NCBI RefSeq assembly: GCF_000834055.1
Contig: NZ_JXSQ01000006.1
Span: forward strand, 1 to 64,000
DNA: 64,000 nucleotides
From: Leucobacter komagatae
GTDB lineage: Bacteria > Actinomycetota > Actinomycetes > Actinomycetales > Microbacteriaceae
Direction: 5' to 3'
Part shown: positions 52,611 through 59,228 of the stretch, piece by piece
Layout of the letters: each line of letters opens with the position of its first letter
Numbering within the stretch: position 1 is the stretch's first letter
Translations under genes and position numbers: made by a program
Notes under the pieces: model-generated
Told to the model about the DNA's origin: nothing
What the model saw: only the letters and a program-made list of their open reading frames with translations
Databases searched by the model: none

Positions 52611-53075
52611 ATGCCGAGCTCCCCCCAGCCGCAATCCTCCGCGGCGCGACCGGGGATCTCCACCTCGATCGCATTGAGTGTCATTGCGTCGCAGGCGCAG
52701 CAGCCGGTAGATGCAGTGCTCCGCCGCCACGGGCTCAACCTCAGGAAGTACGGCGCGCTCCGCCACATCAGCGCGAGCCCCGGGGTGTCATTCAGTGAGC
52801 TCGCCCGCAGGTTCGACATCACCGTGCAGAGCATGCACACGCTCGTCGCCGCACTCATCACCGCTGACCTCCTGGAAAGCGCGATCCCGAATCCAGGCGA
52901 GGCAGCGGAGCTCTCGATCACCGAAGCCGGGCGATCGCTCCTCGCGCAGCTCGCCACCGACATCGCCGCAATCGATGCGGAGCTGTTTGGCGAGGCAGCG
53001 TCGCCCGAGTGGCGGGCGCTCGGCGAGGCCGTGACGCGCGTAACCATGGCCGAGCTGTACAGCTCGCGCGACTAG
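52611..53075 (+). CDS. MarR-family transcriptional regulator
   Basis: A 154-residue winged-helix regulator. The recognition region is FSELARRFDITVQSMHTLVAAL, followed by a wing (IPNPGEAAELSITEAGRSLL) and a C-terminal dimerisation helix. It lies 65 bp after FabH on the same strand and 93 bp before the membrane-protein pair. The two palindromes TTTCAGTTAGACTGAAA and CTTCAGTCAAACTGAAAG flanking it are likely its binding sites, so it probably controls FabH, itself (via FabH read-through) and the membrane pair. Confidence 0.85.
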   Translation: MPSSPQPQSSAARPGISTSIALSVIASQAQQPVDAVLRRHGLNLRKYGALRHISASPGVSFSELARRFDITVQSMHTLVAALITADLLESAIPNPGEAAELSITEAGRSLLAQLATDIAAIDAELFGEAASPEWRALGEAVTRVTMAELYSSRD

Positions 53076-53135
53076 CGCCGCGCCCCACCACACTGCGCAG
53101 CACCCCACCGATTCACCCGCTCACCCACACCCACG

Positions 53136-53153
53136 CTTCAGTCAAACTGAAAG
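53136..53153 (+). promoter_or_regulatory. Second candidate MarR operator
   Basis: CTTCAGTCAAACTGAAAG repeats the inverted repeat found before FabH, with matching TTCAG/CTGAA arms and 5-nt spacer (TCAAA against TTAGA). It lies 15 bp upstream of the membrane-protein gene at 53169. Confidence 0.65.
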
Positions 53154-53168
53154 CAACGAAAGGCACCC

Positions 53169-53645
53169 ATGAACACCGCACTGCTCGTCGCCCACGTCAT
53201 CGGGTCGATCTTGTTCGTTGGCCCCGTCACCCTCGCCACGAGCCTGTACCCCACATTCGTGACGGTGTCGCCGAGGGCCATCACGAACACAGCGCAAGCC
53301 GGCCACACCGACACGCTCCCCAAGAAAACGGAACAGGTCAGGATCGTGCTGCACCGCGTCACCCGGGTCTACGGGGTCATCGGCATGCTCGTGCCAGCGC
53401 TCGGATTCGTCCTCGCCGCCCGAATGGGCATCCTGGCCGACGCCTGGGTGATCGCCTCCATGATCCTCACCGCCCTCGCTGCGATCCTGCTCGCATTCGT
53501 GGTTTACCCGCTCCAGCGGCGCACATTTGACGGGCCCATCACTGCGCGCGACCAACTGCAACTACGGCTCGCATCGGGTGGCTTCGCGCTGCTCTGGGCG
53601 ATCGTCGTCACGCTGATGATTGTGCGCCCAGGGGCGAGCGGATGA
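53169..53645 (+). CDS. Four-helix membrane protein, DUF2269-like
   Basis: A 158-residue protein with hydrophobic segments near 4-24, 68-84, 92-113 and 133-151. The opening LLVAHVIGSILFVGPVTLATSLYP and a conserved-looking HRVTRVYGVIG block resemble DUF2269-type integral membrane proteins. The start lies after GAAAGGCACCC. It overlaps the next gene by 4 bp. Its promoter carries the MarR palindrome, so it is probably co-regulated with FabH. Function unknown. Confidence 0.75.
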   Translation: MNTALLVAHVIGSILFVGPVTLATSLYPTFVTVSPRAITNTAQAGHTDTLPKKTEQVRIVLHRVTRVYGVIGMLVPALGFVLAARMGILADAWVIASMILTALAAILLAFVVYPLQRRTFDGPITARDQLQLRLASGGFALLWAIVVTLMIVRPGASG

Positions 53646-53947
53646 CCGGGCGCAGCCGGATGCGGATCTTCCTCATCGTTGCGGGCACAATCGAGGTCGC
53701 GACGCTCGCCGCAATGCTTGTGAATCTCGCGACCGTCGACTCGCGGTCGTTCGCTTCAGCCATCGGCCCCGTGCACGGCTTCGTATGGCTGGCCATCGTC
53801 GCCAGCTGTCTGCTGACGCCGTGGCTCACCCCGTGGCAGCGCGGCCTCGCCGCGATCCCCGTCGTTGGTGGGCTCCTTGCGGCCGGGATCCTGCGAACCC
53901 ACTCGCACCAACACCAACGCCCGGAAGGGCCTCCGCGCGTGGAGTAA
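53642..53947 (+). CDS. Small membrane protein, DUF3817-like
   Basis: A 101-residue protein with three hydrophobic segments. AIGPVHGFVWLAIVASCLL matches the G-P-x-H-G block of DUF3817-like proteins. The His-rich tail HSHQHQRPEG is unusual. ATG at 53642 overlaps the upstream stop (ATGA). It is co-transcribed with the DUF2269-like gene under the same putative MarR operator. Confidence 0.72.
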   Translation: MTGRSRMRIFLIVAGTIEVATLAAMLVNLATVDSRSFASAIGPVHGFVWLAIVASCLLTPWLTPWQRGLAAIPVVGGLLAAGILRTHSHQHQRPEGPPRVE

Positions 53948-53948
53948 C

Positions 53949-54407
53949 TCAGCCCCGGCGCCCGCCGTCGGGTAGCTCACCACCTGATGCCGGCACGGCC
54001 ACAAGCGTGCGCAAGACCGCGCTGAGGAGCGGGGGAATCTTCCGCGTGCCTTGGAGGAGGAATATCCGGGCGATCGCCACCTTTGGCCCGCGGAAGCCCT
54101 CCTGGAGAAACTCGTATGTGCAGCGCTCCGGGCCGAGCTCGGTGACCCGCATCGTCACGATCGTGTCAATGGGGCCGCCCTTCCACGACCAGCGCATCAT
54201 GCGGGGCTCGTCGATCTCGAGCACCCTGCAGTGCACGGTGCCGTCAAACATGGGCGCGGGATCGGTCGACAGCGTGAACTCGTGACCGACGACGGGTTCA
54301 AAGTCGTTCGGCATGAGCCAGATCGCGAGTAGCTCGCTGTCGGTGAGCGCACGCCAGAGCGTTGCGGCCGGAACGTCGAAGGTGGTGGAGTATTCGATCT
54401 TGCTCAT
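53949..54407 (-). CDS. SRPBCC/AHSA1-family protein
   Basis: A 152-residue START-like protein of the AHSA1 type: EYSTTFDVPAATLWRALTD at the start, VLEIDEPRMMRWSW and TIVTMRVTELGPERCTYEF in the middle. The C-terminal ending (FLLQGTRKIPPLLSAVLRTL) departs from the usual GW...L helix. Such proteins bind hydrophobic ligands in a deep pocket. It starts inside the stop of an ArsR gene, forming the common ArsR-AHSA1 pair. Its stop nearly touches that of the convergent membrane-protein gene. Confidence 0.85.
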   Translation of the reverse strand: MSKIEYSTTFDVPAATLWRALTDSELLAIWLMPNDFEPVVGHEFTLSTDPAPMFDGTVHCRVLEIDEPRMMRWSWKGGPIDTIVTMRVTELGPERCTYEFLQEGFRGPKVAIARIFLLQGTRKIPPLLSAVLRTLVAVPASGGELPDGGRRG

Positions 54408-54760
54408 GTCTCGCTCTCTCTGTCGGTGGTATCCGCGGTGTGCATGGCATCAAGCAGCGACCCGAGTCGGTGAAATCGCTCACCCCAGAAGGCTTCGAGC
54501 GTCGCCATCCACTCCGTCACGTCCTCCAGGGGGGCTGGCTCGAAGGTGTAGCGCTGTTCCCGCCCCCGCTTGGTGCTCCGCACGAGCCCCGCGGCGCGCA
54601 GCACGCCGAGATGCTCGGAGACCGTGGACTGTGCGAGGCCGAGAGTGTCTACGAGCTCAGCGACGGGCTTCTCGCCGCCCGCGAGCGCCATGATGAGTTC
54701 GCGCCGACGCGGGTGCCCGATTGCACTGAAAACGTCTGGGGCTGCCGGGGGTCGTGTCAT
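54404..54760 (-). CDS. ArsR-family transcriptional regulator
   Basis: A 118-residue winged-helix repressor: VFSAIGHPRRRELIMALAGG, recognition helix LGLAQSTVSEHLGVLRAAG and wing RGREQRYTFEPAP. No Cys metal-binding pair is visible, so it is not a classic metal sensor. ATG at 54760 is chosen; upstream in-frame sequence is not family-like. It is coupled by a 4-bp overlap to the SRPBCC gene, whose ligand might be its signal. Confidence 0.88.
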   Translation of the reverse strand: MTRPPAAPDVFSAIGHPRRRELIMALAGGEKPVAELVDTLGLAQSTVSEHLGVLRAAGLVRSTKRGREQRYTFEPAPLEDVTEWMATLEAFWGERFHRLGSLLDAMHTADTTDRESET

Positions 54761-54859
54761 GCGGCAAGGATACATCGGCGTTAACCGATAGGTAAAGCGT
54801 GAGTTGCGGCACGCGCCCAACCGGCGACGCTGGCAGGCGCGCACCGCGTCGCAGAGCGG

Positions 54860-55330
54860 CTACGCGTAAAACCCCTCGCGCAGGTTGACCCCGTATTCGA
54901 GCCAGCTCTTCAGAGCGAGGAGCATCCCCGTCCACCCCTCGCAGTTACTGAAGGCGCTCTTTGCACCGGCTTCCGTGAGCTTCCACGAGGATTCAGTAAT
55001 GGTGACGAGCGTTCTGGTGTCATCGCCGACAACCGGCTCGAACTCGAACACCACCCGCGTTGCGCCCCCGCCAGCAACTGCGCCCTCGGTTTGCCACTCG
55101 AGTGTGATGCTTCGGGGTGGAATTGCTTCGACAACAGTGACGGGGAAGGTGCCGGGGAAGTCGTGAAAGCCCCATTCGACGACGGGCTCAGTGCTCAGGT
55201 GCCCCCGCGCACCTCCGGTCGCGAAGTATTTTGAGAGCTGGTCGGGGTCGGCCACGGCCTCGTACACCTCCGCGCACGGCCGCGAGATTCGTCCGGATAC
55301 AGTGAATTTGAGTTCGGTGAGTTCATTCAT
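54860..55330 (-). CDS. SRPBCC/AHSA1-family protein
   Basis: A 156-residue AHSA1-type protein with the usual parts: VSGRISRPCAEVYEAVADPD, VVEWGFHDFPG, RSITLEWQTEG and the C-terminal helix NCEGWTGMLLALKSWLEYG. It is a more typical family member than the one 450 bp away. It diverges from an ArsR gene, the starts being only 16 bp apart, so both share one control region. Confidence 0.87.
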   Translation of the reverse strand: MNELTELKFTVSGRISRPCAEVYEAVADPDQLSKYFATGGARGHLSTEPVVEWGFHDFPGTFPVTVVEAIPPRSITLEWQTEGAVAGGGATRVVFEFEPVVGDDTRTLVTITESSWKLTEAGAKSAFSNCEGWTGMLLALKSWLEYGVNLREGFYA

Positions 55331-55346
55331 GTGGTAAATTTATAAC

Positions 55347-55706
55347 GTGTTATCCGCAGAAATCAATCCCCGAAACGACGACTCCCAGGATGACGACCTC
55401 GTATTCAAGGCACTCGCGTCAGCAACGCGGCGGCGCATGCTCGACGCGCTCAAAGAGTCGACACACACGACGGGCGAGCTGTGCGACCGCTTCCCCGACC
55501 TCGACCGCACAACCGTGCTCCAGCACCTCAGAGTGCTCGAGCGCGCGGAGCTCGTGACCGGCAGGAAGATCGGCAGAGAGCGCCACCTCGCGCTCGCCCC
55601 GCTGCCAATCAAGCGAATCCAAGACCGGTGGATCGGCGACTACGCGCGGTCAGCCGTAGCGCTGCTCCAGCACCTCGACTCGCCAGACGTGGAAGGGAAG
55701 GCGTAG
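55347..55706 (+). CDS. ArsR-family transcriptional regulator
   Basis: A 119-residue winged-helix protein: VFKALASATRRRMLDALKES, recognition helix DLDRTTVLQHLRVLERAEL and wing GRKIGRERHLALAPLPIK, with the C-terminal helix typical of regulators paired with AHSA1 proteins. GTG at 55347 is the only early in-frame start and lacks a clear ribosome site. The 16-bp gap to the SRPBCC gene contains TAAATTTA, a short palindrome that may be part of the operator. Confidence 0.85.
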   Translation: MLSAEINPRNDDSQDDDLVFKALASATRRRMLDALKESTHTTGELCDRFPDLDRTTVLQHLRVLERAELVTGRKIGRERHLALAPLPIKRIQDRWIGDYARSAVALLQHLDSPDVEGKA

Positions 55707-55755
55707 CGCACTTCGCGCGACGCGGAGAATGCAGCACCGCGGGTGGGAGCCCCAG

Positions 55756-56367
55756 CTAGACCGACACGATCTCACCGTTCACCGGCAGCTCGCCGCCGAA
55801 CGTCACTGGCACGGCCCGCGCCCGCTCGACGGAGCGGTCATCAATGACCTGGAGGTGGAGGTGCGGCTCTGTACTGTTGCCCGAGTTGCCGCAGCTGGCA
55901 ATGATCGCACCCACCGCGACCGCTTGTCCGGGCCTCACGCGCGCACTCCCCCGCTGGAGGTGGCACAGTGCAACGACGTTGCCGCCGGCCTCGATGAAGA
56001 TGTGATTACCCGCGAGCGCTGGCCAGCCGGCCCCCGCGCGGCGCCCCTGGGTGAGCGCGTAGCCGCTGGACGGCAGGCCCCGGTAGGCGTCGTGGTCGTC
56101 TTCGGTGTCGTGCACCGCGACGACCGTCCCGGCGACCGGTGCGAGGATCTCTTGCCCGAAGCCGGCAAAGCGCTCCGGCCGCTCGGGCAGGAAGAGCGTT
56201 TGCAGCGTCAGTGGAGCTGAGCTGCGGCCGCGACCGAGCGGCACGAAGTCGATCGCATACGACGTCGCAAGCCGCCGCGTGCCGTGGCTTGGCACCCGGT
56301 TCGCGGGACTGTTTCGCACGAGCCACCGGCCTGCGAACGGGTATGCAATGTCCATTGCCGCAATCAT
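55756..56367 (-). CDS. M23-family (LytM-type) metallopeptidase
   Basis: A 203-residue protein with the M23 zinc site: His in SHGTRRLATSYAIDF and its Asp 12 residues later, and HLHLQ near the end. The intervening QEILAPVAGTVVAVHD, GNHIFIEAGGNVVALCHLQ and VRPGQAVAVGAIIASCGNSG blocks are typical. No signal peptide is seen, which is unusual for a peptidoglycan hydrolase; a cytoplasmic or non-classically exported role is possible. ATG at 56355 (MDIAYPFAG) is an alternative start. Confidence 0.85.
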   Translation of the reverse strand: MIAAMDIAYPFAGRWLVRNSPANRVPSHGTRRLATSYAIDFVPLGRGRSSAPLTLQTLFLPERPERFAGFGQEILAPVAGTVVAVHDTEDDHDAYRGLPSSGYALTQGRRAGAGWPALAGNHIFIEAGGNVVALCHLQRGSARVRPGQAVAVGAIIASCGNSGNSTEPHLHLQVIDDRSVERARAVPVTFGGELPVNGEIVSV

Positions 56368-56417
56368 ACGGAGCCTGCGGGAGTTCCGGCAGCCAGGGCA
56401 GCTGGGGCAGCTGCCGC

Positions 56418-58205
56418 CTAGATAAGCGCGTCGTCGATATCGACGAGCAGGCGATCCTGCGACGCGAGCAGGTCGAGATCCGCGTCAGCGCGCGGCAGCA
56501 CGTGCGTGATGAAGAACCTCACCGTCTCGCGCTTCTGTGCCGCGAACGCCTGCGTGGTCGAGGCGAGCGCAGTCAGCTGGTCGAGGAACAACCAGCCGAC
56601 GACGATGTCGCCGGCGGCCTCGAGGTAGTGGGCGGCGTTGGCGAGCGCGGTCTGCGCGTCGCCGGCAGCCCAGAGCTGCCGCGTTACTTCCTCGAGCCGG
56701 TCGATGCGCTTGCTCACGAGCGGCGTGAGTTCGGGCTCTGCCGCGGCAGCCCGCTCGCACGTCGCCCGCATTCTCTGGAGGAGCTGCGCGAAGCCAGCCC
56801 CGCCCTCGAGCAGCACTTTGCGCCCGAGCAGGTCGAGCGCCTGGATACCGTGGGTACCCTCGTGGATCGGGTTGAGCCGGTTGTCACGGTAAAACTGTTC
56901 GAGCGGGAAATCGCGCACGTAGCCACTCCCGCCGAGCACCTGGATCGCGAGATCGTTCGCCGCGACTCCCCACTGCGAGGACCAGCTCTTCGCGATCGGG
57001 GTGAGCACCTCGAGCAGCAGCTTGAGCGATGCGCGCTCGGCACTGTCGTTTTCCGCCTCGCTCTCGTCGAGGAGCTTGCCCGCATACAGGATGAGCGCCG
57101 TGCCGCCTTGCGCGTATGCCTTCGCAAGCATAAGCATGCGTCGAACGTCGGGGTGCCGGATGATCGGCACGGGCGGGTTCGCCGGATCCTTCGACCCGAG
57201 CTCCCTGCCCTGCACCCGGCCGCGGGCGTATTCGCTGGCGTGGAGAAAGCCGGTCATGCCGAGCGCAACCGCTGACGCGCCGACGCCGATCCGCGCCTCG
57301 TTCATCATGAGGAACATGTAGTGGAGCCCGCGGCCAGCCTCGCCGATGAGGTATCCGACCGCGCCAGCCCCATCCCCACCGGGGAAGTGACCAGACCCGT
57401 ATGCGAGCGCCGTGTTCACGGTGCCGCGGTAGCCCATCTTGTGGTTGATGCCGACGAGCGCAACATCGTTGCGCTCGGTCAGCGCCCCCGGTTCACCGAG
57501 CCACTTGGGCACGATGAAGAGCGACAGTCCTTTCACCCCCGGCCCGCCAGTGCGCGCGAGCACCAGGTGCACGATGTTCTCGGAAAGCTCGTGATCGCCA
57601 GCCGAGATCCACATCTTGTCGCCGCGAACGCGGTACGTGCCGTCGGGCGCTTCGGTCGCGCTCGTTGTGAGATCCCCCAGCGAGGAACCGACGTCTGGCT
57701 CGGAGAGGTTCATGGTGCCGAACCATCTACCCTCGAGCATGGGCGGGAGGAACTTCGCGGCGAGCTCGGCGGAGGCGTGCTCCCTGATGAGGTTCGCGGC
57801 CGCGGTCGTGAGCAGCGGGTACGAGACGGTGCCAACGTTCGCGGCCTGAAACCACATGAATGCCGCTCGGTAGACGACGCTTGGCACCTGAAACCCGCGA
57901 TGCTCTGCGTCCATCGTCGCCCCCATGAACCCGGCCTCGGCGAAGGCGTCAAGCGCGACCGCGACCTCCGGGATGAGCTCGACTTTGCCGTCGACGAGCT
58001 TCGGCTCGTTGAGATCGGCCTTGCGGCTGTGCGGCTCGAAGTACTCCTCGGCGAGTTCGCGCGCGAGGCCGGTGAGGCCTTCGAAGGTGTCGCGGTTGTG
58101 GTCGGCAAAGCGCTCGTAGCGGCTCAGCGATTCAACGTCGAGCCAGTCGTACAGGCAGAAGTCCTGCTCGGCAGCGTCCAGAATGAGTGATTTCTTGTGT
58201 TCCAT
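56418..58205 (-). CDS. Acyl-CoA dehydrogenase (long, C-terminally extended type)
   Basis: A 595-residue flavoenzyme of the larger DmdC/FadE5-like branch. Visible parts are WFGTMNLSEPDVGSSLGDL, the MWISAGDHELSENIVHL flavin-contact region, MGYRGTVNTALAYG and the HEGTHGIQALDLLGRK block carrying the likely catalytic Glu. A C-terminal helical domain of about 130 residues follows. It makes 2-enoyl-CoA from acyl-CoA (or a sulfur/aromatic acyl-CoA). It diverges from a TetR gene and a palindrome lies in the gap, so it is probably induced by its acyl-CoA substrate. Confidence 0.92.
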   Translation of the reverse strand: MEHKKSLILDAAEQDFCLYDWLDVESLSRYERFADHNRDTFEGLTGLARELAEEYFEPHSRKADLNEPKLVDGKVELIPEVAVALDAFAEAGFMGATMDAEHRGFQVPSVVYRAAFMWFQAANVGTVSYPLLTTAAANLIREHASAELAAKFLPPMLEGRWFGTMNLSEPDVGSSLGDLTTSATEAPDGTYRVRGDKMWISAGDHELSENIVHLVLARTGGPGVKGLSLFIVPKWLGEPGALTERNDVALVGINHKMGYRGTVNTALAYGSGHFPGGDGAGAVGYLIGEAGRGLHYMFLMMNEARIGVGASAVALGMTGFLHASEYARGRVQGRELGSKDPANPPVPIIRHPDVRRMLMLAKAYAQGGTALILYAGKLLDESEAENDSAERASLKLLLEVLTPIAKSWSSQWGVAANDLAIQVLGGSGYVRDFPLEQFYRDNRLNPIHEGTHGIQALDLLGRKVLLEGGAGFAQLLQRMRATCERAAAAEPELTPLVSKRIDRLEEVTRQLWAAGDAQTALANAAHYLEAAGDIVVGWLFLDQLTALASTTQAFAAQKRETVRFFITHVLPRADADLDLLASQDRLLVDIDDALI

Positions 58206-58259
58206 GGCGTGCTCCTGTCGAGTAACCCCTGCGTTACGCGACCCACACTACACAAAAGT

Positions 58260-58277
58260 AAAGGTGACGTCACTTTT
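58260..58277. promoter_or_regulatory. Candidate TetR operator
   Basis: GTGACGTCAC (58264-58273), a perfect 10-bp palindrome, is flanked by AAAG and TTTT, giving an 18-bp near-palindrome. It lies between the divergent acyl-CoA dehydrogenase and TetR genes. Confidence 0.6.
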
Positions 58278-58346
58278 ATGATTTCCGCGGGGCTGACGCG
58301 CCCATTCCCCACCGGTTGGTTACGCTGAGCCGTAGCCACGCGCACT

Positions 58347-59063
58347 GTGCGCACCGGCGAGAGGGGTCGAATCAGGGTGACGCAGCCACGCGCCGAGGGG
58401 CAGACCGACGCAACCACAGTCGCCGCGGCGCCCGCCGCGCGCCCAGCAACACCGAAGGGCCGCGACACTCGCGCACGCATCATGGCTGCCGCCGAATCGC
58501 TCTTCGCCGAGCGCGGCTATGCGAACGTGCGCGTCGCCGACATTGCTGGGCGGGCCGGCCTCACAACCGGTGCGTTCTACCGGTACTTCACCGACCGACA
58601 CGAGCTCACCCTCGAGCTGCTGCGCGACCTGACCGTCGAGATCTTCGAGTTCATCCGCGTGCCGCTCGACGCGGACAACCTCGTGGATTCGGTCACGGAG
58701 TCCACCCAGAAGTACTTCGACTTCTACGAGCGACACCGCGCCCTCTTCGGCGTCCTCGTCGAGCTCGCACAGTCGGACACGGAGATCGCCGAGATCTGGA
58801 CGGCCTCGCGCCGCGCCTTCTACTCACGCATCAGCGGAGCGCTCTCCCGCGCCTCTCTGGCGTCGCGCATCCGCTCCGACGTCAACCTCAACCTGGCCGC
58901 GGAAATGCTCGGCAGTATGACCGAGTTCTACGCCTTCCAACGCTTCGTGCTGCGTGACCCGGACATCGCGGCACAGCCGCTCGCGGAGGCGAGCCGAACG
59001 CTCGCAACCATCTGGCTGTCCGGGATCTCGGCTGGCGGGCCGGTAGCCGATTCGACGCCCTAG
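58347..59063 (+). CDS. TetR/AcrR-family regulator
   Basis: A protein of up to 238 residues with TetR helix-turn-helix AAAESLFAERGYANVRVADI, then AGRAGLTTGAFYRYFTDRHE. The C-terminal domain (DFYERHRALFGVLVELAQSD) is of the fatty-acid-responsive type often seen beside acyl-CoA dehydrogenases. The start is uncertain: GTG at 58347 or GTG at 58377. It diverges from the acyl-CoA dehydrogenase gene and probably represses it through the GTGACGTCAC palindrome. Confidence 0.88.
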   Translation: MRTGERGRIRVTQPRAEGQTDATTVAAAPAARPATPKGRDTRARIMAAAESLFAERGYANVRVADIAGRAGLTTGAFYRYFTDRHELTLELLRDLTVEIFEFIRVPLDADNLVDSVTESTQKYFDFYERHRALFGVLVELAQSDTEIAEIWTASRRAFYSRISGALSRASLASRIRSDVNLNLAAEMLGSMTEFYAFQRFVLRDPDIAAQPLAEASRTLATIWLSGISAGGPVADSTP

Positions 59064-59228
59064 CGTCGCCGGATCGCCGAGTCGCCGGACCGCAGGGCCG
59101 CAGGGGCTGTTGAAAGTGCTACTGCATGCGTCGTTGGCGCACGGCGGCTTGAGCCCGGTATCGTTTCAGCTCCTCGACGTCACCGAAGCCCTCGCCCGAG
59201 GTGGCGAGCCCGGCCCAAGCCCGCGTGG

